A stretch of 64,000 bases of DNA from positions 1,984,001-2,048,000 of the forward strand of contig BCIX01000002.1 in NCBI GenBank assembly GCA_001600095.1. The letters are read 5' to 3'. Within the stretch, counting starts at the first letter, position 1. Each line of letters begins with the position of its first letter. The notes under the pieces were generated by a model. It was given only the letters and a program-made list of their open reading frames with translations. It had not been told where the DNA came from and searched no databases. This document shows positions 12,100 through 21,809 of the stretch, piece by piece. This DNA is from Bullera alba (taxonomy: Eukaryota; Basidiomycota; Tremellomycetes; Tremellales; Bulleraceae). The position numbers and the translations under genes were made by a program.

Positions 12100-13310
12100 A
12101 TAACCGAGAGAGCTGGGAGGTCTGTAATTGTATAGGTCGAGACCTGTCGAGACGCAGTGGACCAGAGTGGACCAAGAGCTTGACCGAGACAGAGTTTCAA
12201 CTACCCCTGATTTTGAATCCTGTTTGGCACGGACGGACATCCATCGATCCCTTGTCGTCATCGCCCCAGGATATCGACTGGCACACACCTGCACACACAC
12301 CTTGCGGAACGCCACGACAGGCCACGACTGATGTCCAGATGCATAGTTCACTAGTATCTATATCAAGTGTCAAGTGTCACACAAGCCAGCTGTCACGCAC
12401 GCCAACCCCCTTGGCGTCGGGATTACCGCATAACGCGTGCACTGGTGTCCATGTCGCTGTCATAGACCAACGTACAGATCGTGAACAGACCTCTCATGAT
12501 CGAAATCTGATCTTCTGACCTGTGATATGTAGCCTGTGATGATTGTGGCGAAGGCAGTGGGTCACGCTAGTGCCTTGGGCGCGAAACAGGCAGTCATTCA
12601 ATTACGTGGACGATAATAAGGACCTTGCGCTAACGCTCATTCCGGTCGATCGGCCTCCTCATTGTCATTGATGCACTATTGATGCGTCCTAGTAGCTGCC
12701 GACAATTTCCTTATGCTGCTCAGTGCTCACTACCAAGACCGAGTCACTATACATGGCAAATCTAGGGCTGTCCTCCATTGAGCGTTACAGACTGACCAGG
12801 GTAGCTCGGCTCCAGAGCTTTGATCATCATCAATCACGCAGACGCGAGAGGACTGGGGCTGTGGGGAGGACACGAGTGGGGGCGTGGGTGCTCGTGGGTG
12901 TGGTCACCAGGGTCACCGGACTCATTAAGAGCGGTTTCAGGGTGAATTAGGCTTTTGTGAAGTGGCTGAACGCCTCACTGTCATTTCGCCACTGACAACG
13001 CCACCACGCGTTTAGATTGGAACTCCCGCAGATTGCCGCCAGAGGCGTGAGCGTGAGCCTGCGTGAGCTGGAGCTGCTGGAGTACTTAGCGCTGGAGTGA
13101 GCAGGAGTGAGCTCAACGGCGCAGTGCTAATCTTCAACCTGCTCTTCCGATGCCTTGGTCATCCGTGATGAACGTGCCAATAAGGTTAGACCCGCAGGCA
13201 AGTCGACCTGCTGCTGAGCGCTGCTCAGCCGCACACTGTGCAAAGGACTGATTCGATATGGAACGGACTTTGCACCGTTAGTCAAGCTAGTCAAGGTTCA
13301 TCCTTACCCT

Positions 13311-13370
13311 CAATAGCCTTCAATGATCCTCAATCCCACAAGCACAACCCTAGACAACCCTCTACGACCC
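13311..13370. repeat. Two adjacent 10-bp tandem arrays
   Basis: CAATAGCCTT/CAATGATCCT/CAATCCCACA at 13311-13340 is followed directly by three 10-mers that end in ACAACCC, ACAACCC and ACGACCC at 13341-13370. Confidence 0.8.
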
Positions 13371-13490
13371 TGTACAGTGTATGCTGTGACCTGGTGTGAC
13401 ACGCGATTGGCTTTGCACCCGCCATACGGCAACGGGCGCGGGGGGACATATCAGGTGTCGGAGGCGCTGCGTGGAGGTCCCTGAAGTCGA

Positions 13491-13520
13491 AGGTATCACC
13501 AGGTATCACCACAGATCACC
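13491..13520. repeat. 10-bp tandem repeat, 3 copies (2 identical)
   Basis: AGGTATCACC occurs twice exactly and is followed by ACAGATCACC, then a CCACC-rich tract. Confidence 0.85.
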
Positions 13521-14141
13521 ACCACCTCCACCACTACCACAAGCGCGAGACATTGTTAAGGACTACTGCGAAAGACATGATACATCCATGAATCTATTGT
13601 GTGGTCTGCACTCCTCTCTCAACCAACCTCCTCCGCTCTCGTCTCGAGATATACCCAGGTCTCACTCGGCCACACGATACCCCGACCGACTGACTCGACT
13701 TTCTATTGTGCACGACTTGTCCACCTTTGGCTCGTCTCAAAACTACAACAAGACGTTGGCCAGATCGGTACGGGTCACTTCGTCTAGCCCACTGGAACTT
13801 CGTCTCACCAGTACATCATTCTATCCCGACACCTTCATCGTTCGGCCGTCGCAGTCATATAGGAGCAACACGCTCTTTCCGGCTAGTCTCAGCACGACTA
13901 GAACGACAAATCGGGTCGACAGACGGGATTCCTGTCGCATTTCAATCCAGACCAACCAGAAAAACACCTGATCCCGGTGGAATCGAGCAGTGAGACACTA
14001 CATCCCCACCAACGCGTCAACGAGTGCGAAGCAGTCGACCACAAGCGGCAACTCGTCCTTGCAGGCGACAAGTCAGACAGGAGCGGGTATCCTTGACTGG
14101 AAGTACCTCGCGGCGCTGGCGTCCGACCAGCTCGACGATCA

Positions 14142-14149
14142 TATATAAG
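14142..14149 (+). promoter_or_regulatory. TATA box of the Ran1-type kinase gene
   Basis: TATATAAG lies 362 bp before the kinase ATG. Initiation about 30 bp downstream would give a leader of roughly 330 nt, which is pyrimidine-rich and contains no ATG. Confidence 0.6.
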
Positions 14150-14510
14150 GGGGCCCTTGGAGTAAGAGCGAACTCATCCAGCCAACTCAAGCATCACCGA
14201 TCATTCGACATTCGACCTTTGCTTCGTTCGCCATTGTTCATTTCGCTTTTTGCTCAACCTTTCGCTATTGTTCAAGCCATTCTACGCTAATCAATTGGAC
14301 CCCTTCGCTGTTCCTTGGACTTTGACAATCGGACTTGTGCAACTTCACCTTCGCGTCATTTTCATCGCGCCCGGTCAAATTACCCAGTCATCGTCTCGAC
14401 CCATACCAGTCCAGCCTCTTCCACGTAGACCATTCAGCCCTTCGCCTATCTTTGAGACCTTCGCCACATCACCTTTTTTTTCTCACTTACCCATCTTACT
14501 TTGTCGAATA

Positions 14511-16121
14511 ATGCCTTCCAACACTTTCGCCAACTCTGGTCCATCTCTCATCGGTCACACCCTCGACAACGGTCGTCTCGAGTTCCTTTCTGTTCTCGGT
14601 CTTGGAGCTTATGGAGTTGTCTACCTCGCCATCGACCTTCATGCTCCTACTCCGGTATACCTGGCCGTCAAATGCCTTCTCCGGGCCGGCCTCGACTCGC
14701 GACAACGGCACTTCCAGCGGCGAGAGATCGCGCTTCACCAGCTCGCGTCGAGGCACCCCAACGTTGTGACCTTGCACAAGGTCATTGAGGAGGGCGACTA
14801 CGTTTTTGTCATTATGGACTTTTGTGACGAGGGCGACCTGTTTGGGATGATCACCGAGAAGCAGCGGTATGTCGGCGACGACATGCTAATCAAATCAGTC
14901 TTCCTCCAAATCGTCGACGCGGTCGAGTATTGCCACTCGATGGGTATCTTCCACCGAGATCTCAAACCGGAGAACATCCTCTGTACGCGAGATGGAGAGC
15001 GGATATGTATCGCAGACTTTGGATTGGCTACATCGGAGAAGACCTCAACAGACTTTGGATGGTGAGTTGCCTTTCCTCACATCGATGATAGACACTGACA
15101 TTTTCACAGCGGGTCGACGTTCTACCTATCGCCCGAGTGTCAAGGCGGACTGTTTGAGCGACTCGACAACTACAACACTGCGACCAACGATCTTTGGTCA
15201 CTCGGCGTCATTCTTGTCAACTTGACCTGTGGTCGAAACCCATGGCGACAGGCTTGTCCCTCTGACGAGACTTTCCGGGCCTTTGTTCACAACCCCAACT
15301 TCCTCCGGACCATCTTGCCCATTTCCAAGGCCACCAACCGGATCCTCAAAGCCCTCTTCGCTCTGGACCCCGCTCATCGACCCAGCTTGGCTGAGCTCCG
15401 ACGAGAGGTGGCTGCCGTGGACACGTTCACCATGACAGACGACGAGCTTCGTGTGGCCCACTCTGCCGCCCGTGCCGCTGCCGCCACCATCCGACCAGTG
15501 CCACCCGCTCTCCCCAAGATCGTCGTGCCGGCACCGCTGCCCGTCGAGCAGATGCAAGTCGATGCCGAAGAGGAGCGATACTACGACCCTCGCTACACTC
15601 GAGTCGGCGGTGTCGTCGCCAGTCAGGTCGTCCAAGTCATCAACAACCAGGATCAGCACTGTCAGGACTGGTCGGCAAACGTATCTGCTTCATCGGCCTT
15701 TGCCATCGATTCGGACATCATCAATCACATCGACTTCACGCACCACCAAGCCAGCGGCGCCAACCAGGCTCAGATCGTGGCTGCTCAGCACCCGATCCCG
15801 CAGCCAATCGCTATCCCAAGGGGCAAGCTCGAACAACAGCAGCAACGCCAGTCAAACGTCAACGTGGTCGATTACGACAACGACTCGTACAACATGCTCA
15901 CCACCTCGTCGCAGTCGAGCTCATCGGGCGACGGTGATGTCTCTCTGCCGCCCACCCCAGAGTTCAACCCCGCCGACAAGGCCCAAGTCGCGCCCGTCTC
16001 GCCCAGATGGAATATGGCTCAAGTCGCAGGTCAGCAAGTCAAGCGACCCGATCTTCTTCATGTCAACTCTGTCCACATCAACTCTGCGCTTTCGCCCATC
16101 ACAGACTTTAGCTTGATATAA
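14511..16121 (+). CDS. Ran1/Pat1-type serine/threonine protein kinase
   Basis: Two exons (14511-15061, 15110-16121) encode 520 aa. The N-terminal kinase domain (about residues 20-300) has the Gly-rich loop LGLGAYGVVYLA, the AxK lysine in YLAVKCLL, the catalytic loop FHRDLKPENIL, DFG in IADFGLAT, and activation segment STFYLSPECQGG. Residues DLWSLGVILVNLTCGRNPW belong to subdomain IX. The GAYGVVYLA/YLSPE(C/M) signature and FCDEGDLFGMI block are typical of fungal Ran1/Pat1, Sks1 and Vhs1 kinases, which link nutrient state to meiosis or growth. The ~220-residue tail is Gln/Ser/Pro-rich and probably regulatory. The start is the first ATG after the TATA box. The 3.2-kb upstream region suggests complex transcriptional control; the substrate cannot be inferred. 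Confidence 0.9.
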
Positions 16122-16634
16122 TCACAACGACGGCTATGACCTCGATTAATCGCCTGTACAGCATATCACCGCTTGTATCCAACCGACATGTCTTGCTCAA
16201 CTATCTCACCAATATCTCATTTGTAGCATTATATCAACCACTAGCAGTTCTAGACATCTTGTAACCAGTACTAGTACATACAGTCGTACACAACCAGTGT
16301 TGTTAGAAATTAGACACGAGCATGCAACGAGCTCTCTATCAAGCTATCACACTTGCAGCTGTGGCTCAGCATAGGATTACCATGCTCTACGAGGTTCTAC
16401 GAGACTACGAGTCTACTACAGACTACGACAGACTACGACCCGATGCATACAATACTGACGATCGTCATACAGGTCTCAGACACTAGCTCGATGCACTTCT
16501 AGAACCAGCTGCAACCGCATCTGTTTCGCCCGCGCCGCTCCAAGTTACGCTCGACGCCACCCCGACAATTAAAACGCAACGCCACCGAATTGAGGGATCT
16601 AGCGGTTCCTATCGTGGTGGCGTTTCCCCATTAA
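16122..16634. other. Convergent intergenic region with CTACGA repeats
   Basis: This region lies between the 3' ends of the kinase and RPD3. It holds a run of six CTACGA/CTACTA-type units at 16386-16441 with 8-10 bp spacing, including the exact-spacing pair GACTACGACA/GACTACGACC at 16421-16440. No gene was recognised. Confidence 0.6.
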
Positions 16635-18923
16635 TCATGACATTTCAATGTCGCCGTCCTCGGCCTTTTTGTTGTCGGCGTTGACGCTAGTCGTCCTGAC
16701 CGTATCAACGGTCTCTACTGGCGTGTTCGCCGATATCGTATCGTTAGCGATGGCAGAAGTAATCGCAGTCCCATGTGGCGGTTGATTCAGACCGCCGGAT
16801 GTCAAGGAGGGGTTGGAAATCGCTATTGTTGCGCTGGTGGCGGAGTCGGCGGCGGTGGTTGGCGGTACCACCTCGGCAGGCGTTGTGGTACCGGAAGTCC
16901 CGACGCCATTGAAAGCGCCATTAGTCCTAGTTGGCGACGCCGACCGTTTCTTCTTTGCATCTCCATTCGGCCTCTTGTGCGAACGTCGATGCCTTCGACC
17001 GCCAGTGCCTTCGTCTTCAGAATCGGACAAAGACGTTTCGTGCACCTTGTTCTTGTCCCAGAGTCGCACTGAAAGGTAAATTTCAGTCAGTTTACTGGAT
17101 CACCACCATCGATAACGCCATTCTTACTTGGTTTCCTATTGTCCTTATCCTCGGTATCCTCCATCTCATCATCGTCCTCATCATCATGCGCCAGCTTTGG
17201 CGTAACTATGTCGTGTCTTAGCTAGATCTTATGACACAGTTTGGATCAGACTCACTGTGCATCTGAACACTCGGTGCGGCCGTGTTGTCCCTCATCGACT
17301 CGAAGACCGCCTCTCTGAGCTTATCCAGGTACTCCGGAGTATTGTGATCCGTCATATTCGAAGGTCTCACATCGAGTTCGTAGTCTGGGCCGTAGTACTC
17401 ATAGTACTCGTTGTTCGGTATCGCTAAGAGGATGTCAGCGAGGGCTCTGTTCTGGCGATTTGCCACACTCACTGCCTTTCAGCTCCACACCGGCCGCCAA
17501 ACCCGTCTCGTACGCCCATGTTCGCGAGACGCTCTTCACTGTGTAACCTCCTCCACCAAGGAGGAGCAGAGGCAGCTTGAACGATTTGACAAAGTTGACG
17601 CAAGCTGCGTGGCCTCTCATTGACAGATTGAAGGATCCGATTCTGTCACCCGATAACGAGTCTGACCCGCATTGCAGGACAATGGCTCCTGGTTGATACC
17701 AATCGATTATGCGCTTGATGACGGGTTCGAAAATGGCTTTGTAGTTCTCGTCGTTGATGCCGTCGCGCAGAGGGACGTTAATCGCGTAGCTAGAGAAGGC
17801 AAGGTGAGTACACTTCCTCAGTAAGCGATCAGACCACTCACCCTTTACCCTTGTTGATACCGTTGTCTCTCACTTCACCCGTTCCGGGGAAGAACTCTCC
17901 GTACTTGTGAAAACTGGCTGTCATGACTCTATCCGTGGTGTAAAACGCCTCCTCAACTCCATCTCCGTGATGGACGTCAATGTCGATGTACAGGACCCGT
18001 TCGTGGTATCTAAGACAGAAGGTCAGCTCAAACAGATGGCAGACCGATACACTGAGCTCACCTCAACAGTTCTAGTATACCAAGGACAATGTCTAGATCC
18101 AGGTCAGTAATCTGCCCGACGCCTACGCATCATGTCACTCACCATTGACATAACAGAAACCGCTAGCTTCGGCTTTCTTGGCATGATGCAAGCCGCCAGC
18201 CCAATTGACCGCGATGTCACACTTGTCTCTTGACAACCTCGCTGCTCCCTCTTTCCTTCTGGTCAGCCATTACCAGATCTGCTCTGGACACTTTACACAC
18301 CCATTGAACCGCCGGCGGATATCGAGCAGTATTCGAATAAGCCGTCGAAGATAGGGCAGTCATCTCCGACGTTGTCTGGCGTACGGTTCAGCTGCGATCA
18401 AAAGGCCGGGGGTCAGCTGGACTCACATTTGACCTGCTCTTTAGCGTATTGATGAGCGTTATCTGGCGTTATGCGATGTAGGAAGTCGACGTATTCGTCC
18501 GTGTGGAACTGGGACATTTCTCGCTTTGTAGCGGGTTTCGCTCTCTATCGACCACGATGAGCTTCGGAGGCGGCACACATGACCGCGAGGAGCTCACAAA
18601 GATCTCCATTTTCTTGTACAACCCGTAGTTCATTACGAGCGAGTGACACATCCTGATTCTTGTCGGCTTCATAGGGTGGCCTTTAGTAACGGCGTCAGCA
18701 ACGCACCCGTGTTTACGACTACCGGCCTGTGTGCATTCAGCAAGCTCTCACCTGGTCCATAGTGGTAGTTCCCAATATCCGAGTCGAAGAAGTAACACTG
18801 CATCCACATCAGTTCCGAGCTCAGCAGAATCTGCATATGCCTGCAGCTAGGCGCACAGAGATGTAAGGATGCGACAATTCCACTCACCACCCGCCGTTTG
18901 CTGTCCCCCATGATTGGCTCCAT
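16635..18923 (-). CDS. RPD3: Class I histone deacetylase (Rpd3-type)
   Basis: Twelve exons (18888-18923, 18752-18797, 18598-18680, 18427-18544, 18301-18375, 18143-18250, 18062-18092, 17842-18009, 17473-17789, 17256-17423, 17128-17205, 16635-17068) close to 553 aa. The catalytic domain covers about residues 8-390. It has [21 protein letters not shown], the active-site tandem histidines in [10 protein letters not shown], the zinc ligands in [17 protein letters not shown], and LLLGGGGYT near the rim tyrosine. [10 protein letters not shown] and [14 protein letters not shown] favour Rpd3/HDAC1 over Hos2. The tail has an acidic [15 protein letters not shown] stretch, the conserved RLWDKNKVH, and a Ser/Thr-rich end. 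It removes acetyl groups from histone tails in Sin3-type corepressor complexes. Two in-frame ATGs (codons 1 and 5) are possible starts. It is divergent from the splicing factor gene, 444 bp apart. Confidence 0.93.
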
Positions 18924-19367
18924 TTTGGCGAATCTGGCCCTTAACGCTGGCTAGGAAGTCTGCCAACTTTCTCGGTGTCCTTGTTGGTAGACCCTCCTAC
19001 TCCTCGGCAGCTACTTGGTGTCGATGACTGGTAGCGATAGGACGTAGGCTTCAGAGACGGCTCTCTGCAGCGCATCAACTGGGTTCCCGAGGGAGATCTA
19101 CCTCCACCAGCAGCTAACCGGCGAGTTGATTCAATTTGCCACTTTACGTGTAATCCCGATATCGCCGAGGATTAAGCGTTTCAGATGTCCCAGCACTCGC
19201 GAGCATGTCCAGGTCGATGCAACAACAGCGACGAGTGACCTAACGATAGCGACAAGATAAGATCGAAATCAGAGGAGCAGGACAACACGGATATACTGGC
19301 GTACCATATAATTGGAACACACGGGCCCACCAACCCAAACATCGTCCAACAAGTAACGGTGCACGAC
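18924..19367. other. Shared divergent promoter RPD3 / SPF27
   Basis: This 444-bp region lies between the start codons of RPD3 (-) and the SPF27 gene (+). No TATA box or clear operator was recognised, which fits housekeeping genes. Confidence 0.4.
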
Positions 19368-20232
19368 ATGTCCAACATCGACGCTTTGCCGTATTTCGAC
19401 AAGCAGGTCGAAGACCCAGGTGAGGCGTGTTCTGCTGAGCTTACGCATCCAACGCGTCTGCTAGAACTCCAAGCTGATACAACCCTTGCAGCTGCGAAAG
19501 CTGCCGCTCAAGCTCTGGTAGAAGCCGAGCTGAAGAGCACACCAAAGCCAGCTTCGGATGACCCTAGGATACCAGCCGAAGCGGAGATCTTCTCAGTGAG
19601 TGTCTGCAGGAGCTGAAATTGTAAAGTCTTCGGCTGAACAATTTGTTCGCCGTCCAGAAGTCGTCACAGCTGGCTGAGCTACTAGCCAATTACGCCAACA
19701 ACCCCATAAAAGCTATAGATCCCAGCAAGTACGCTCCACCTTCGTTCACGGAAGACGACGATTTGGAGCGTCTAAAGGAGATTGAAGCAAGAGGCCGGAT
19801 TGGAGAAGGTCATATGGCTCTGAGGTGTGTACATGTTTAATTGCTAGTGCTGGCCACCAGGATCCCCTATCAGCATCAGGCTGATTTTGGTCGGCGTTTA
19901 GGGTGGAGAACACCAATGTCATCTCGTCATACGGACCCAACGCATGGTTGATACGGAACTACCAGCTCAACTCCCAAGTCACCGAACTGGAGCAAGCTCT
20001 CACCGAGCTCAAGGAGAAGGTGACGGATGTGAACAGGTCAAGAAGGGTGTATCAGGAGGAGACGGGCCAGCATCTTACGCGACTAGAAGGCCGGTGGCAG
20101 GACTTGATAGGAAGCACGGTCCAGCTGGAGATGGCCTGCATGGCAATGGAGGGTGAAGTGGGCGGTCTGAGGCGGAAAGAGGAGGATCTGAGAAGGGAAG
20201 TTAAAGAGTTGGAAGCCGTGGAGAACCTATAG
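19368..20232 (+). CDS. Pre-mRNA splicing factor SPF27/BCAS2 (Snt309/Cwf7 family)
   Basis: Four exons (19368-19419, 19492-19595, 19658-19824, 19902-20232) close to 217 aa, the normal length of the family (~225). The N-terminus IDALPYFDKQVEDP matches the invariant (V/I)DALPY(F/I)D start. The middle has KYAPPSFTEDDDLERL. The C-terminal half (about residues 110-217) is a long coiled coil (YQLNSQVTELEQALTELKEKV onward) by which SPF27 joins Prp19 and Cdc5 in the NineTeen complex that stabilises the active spliceosome. The first intron (72 nt) is a multiple of three and could be misread as coding; removing it restores the family alignment. It is convergent with VMA7. Confidence 0.88.
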
Positions 20233-20290
20233 TCCAGGCTTGGCTCGGATTGGTTCTACAATCATTAGACGGACAGCAGGTCCATATATG

Positions 20291-20310
20291 CGCTACATTG
20301 CGCTGCATTG
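20291..20310. repeat. 10-bp tandem duplication
   Basis: CGCTACATTG/CGCTGCATTG are adjacent in the 3' flank shared by SPF27 and VMA7. Confidence 0.8.
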
Positions 20311-20411
20311 TCAACGAACAGATTGTATCATACGCATAATGCATCGTTGTTGTACAAGTAATATCTCTCGATCAGTCACGCTTCGTACATCCGCATCGCT
20401 CCATTATGAGT

Positions 20412-21283
20412 TTAATCTCCTCGCAGTTTCTGGACTCGCTTGAGCACAGAGTCTTTGGCGGGATCTGCGAGGGGTTAGGCGTGTTCAATGGCAGGGACAG
20501 GTGACGCACCGTATGGATGCTCTTTGCTGGGAATCTCGAGCAAGGCGGGGAAAGCAGCTTGGTACTTGTCCACCGTGGGACGAATCTTCTCTGCGACCTG
20601 TGAGGTGATTCGCGTCAGCATGAATAGAGACCACATACGCGATGTCCAGACTCCTGGACCGAATGGCGGCCCAACGAGCTTCATCGAGATCTTCGGGCCA
20701 CGGCACCAGGTTCGACTTCACTCACATGCTGATTGATCAGTAAGATCGCTATGTCCTTCCTCTCCGTGTACTCCTGGAACGCAGCCTCGATTGTGCTCGT
20801 TTGCGTCTCTACAATTAGCATCAGTGTGGCTCCTTCGGGGTCGGTCTGCCCGAGCGGTTGCTATAGCAGAGGTATGGAACGTGGACGTGTCCACAAATGA
20901 CCTCCGTTATTCCGTCGCAAGATGCAAGGGTTGATGTTTGAGGGCGGACGGCTCATTTACTCACTCGAGTCCACTATCAGAAAGTTTTTCTGTTGATTCT
21001 GGTCTACATGTCCGATTCCAGCGAGCAGCAAGCCCGTGACTGAGTCCTAAGCAGAATCATTATCAGCACCGTGCTAGCGCTTGCAGGCCAGACAATGTCG
21101 ATCGCCTCGTGTAGTTGAGCGGCCAACAACTTTCAACGGTAATATCCCACTGCTCTTCGATAGAAGTACGCCCCCAGATGGAGGACAGCGAGCAAGCCCA
21201 GGATGAACTTAGAACCAACTCACTTCATCTCCGATCACAGCGAGAAGCGTCCTGTCCTTTGGATTATTCGACGCGGTTGTCAT
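20412..21283 (-). CDS. VMA7: V-type proton ATPase subunit F (Vma7)
   Basis: Five exons (21224-21283, 20965-21046, 20726-20808, 20510-20597, 20412-20464) close to 121 aa, the usual length (~118). Conserved blocks are in order: LLAVIGDE with [53 protein letters not shown], and the C-terminal [14 protein letters not shown]...[13 protein letters not shown]. Subunit F sits in the central stalk of the V1 sector, coupling ATP hydrolysis to proton pumping in vacuole and endosome membranes. A perfect CACGTG palindrome lies 200 bp upstream. Confidence 0.95.
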
Positions 21284-21809
21284 TATGCCTTGGTGTTGTT
21301 GCCTTATTTAGTCTTGTGTGAGGATACGGGCTTGAGACCGTCGAGTGATCGATCAGGAGAATGGCGCAGTAGAGTAGCGGTAGTCACTAGTCAACGCTGG
21401 AGTCAATCATCAAGAGGCGAACGCATGACGGCGGACAGACGATCCGAAACGCTGGCCCGGTCACGGTGAGCCCCGATGCCGGCATGACCACGTGGTCATG
21501 GGATCGCCGCTACTGTATGGTGAAGCTCCTCCCAGGCTCCCGCTATCGCGAACCATCACTGTAGCTTCTGCTTTGCTGTTGCGGCGTCGATCTCATCCCG
21601 GTCACCACCACAAAATCATCATGTTGAGATAGCCCATCGCATACATGGGCGGAAGAGTAGACCAAATGGATCATAACATATGTACAAGAAGTGAGCCGGC
21701 CGCTTGGAAATTCTTCATGTATTGACATGATACTACTTGCTCGTCAAAGTGAGATCAAACAGGTGATGAGACCGAGACACCACCTGGCGTTCGATAACAC
21801 TCAGAGCCC
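21284..21809. other. VMA7 promoter and 3' flank of the DUF6534 gene
   Basis: This 526-bp region carries the 18-bp palindrome at 21483-21500. No gene was recognised. Confidence 0.5.
21483..21500. promoter_or_regulatory. 18-bp perfect palindrome centred on CACGTG
   Basis: CATGACCACGTGGTCATG is its own reverse complement over 18 bp and contains the bHLH hexamer CACGTG. It lies 200 bp upstream of the VMA7 start codon, a plausible upstream activating site. The factor is not known from the sequence. Confidence 0.65.

Larger units (their letters stand above)
11336..14510. other. 3.2-kb gene-free region upstream of the kinase and MED5
   Basis: This is the largest region without a supportable gene. 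Open frames (for example 12084-12518 and 13396-13971) lack motifs, contain simple repeats and have no coherent splicing, so they are left out. The region holds many short direct repeats with a 10-bp unit (listed separately), a CACGTG hexamer at 11449-11454 about 115 bp upstream of the MED5 start, and the TATA box and long pyrimidine-rich leader of the kinase gene. It most likely serves as an extended kinase promoter. Confidence 0.5.

Noticed and set aside
12084..12518. 144-codon plus-strand frame
   Set aside because: Repeat-derived composition, no homology I can recognise and no exon partners.
13396..13971. 191-codon plus-strand frame in the 3.2-kb gap
   Set aside because: It runs through tandem 10-mers and a CCACC tract, shows no domain, and overlaps likely promoter DNA of the kinase.
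16386..16441. CTACGA repeat run as a CRISPR or transposon end
   Set aside because: Units are 8-10 bp with no spacers, no inverted ends and no associated genes; it fits the general short-duplication pattern.
20827..20890. tRNA-like stretch (GTCTGCCCGAGCGGT) inside a VMA7 intron
   Set aside because: It resembles a D-arm of a class II tRNA, but no T arm or acceptor pairing follows.
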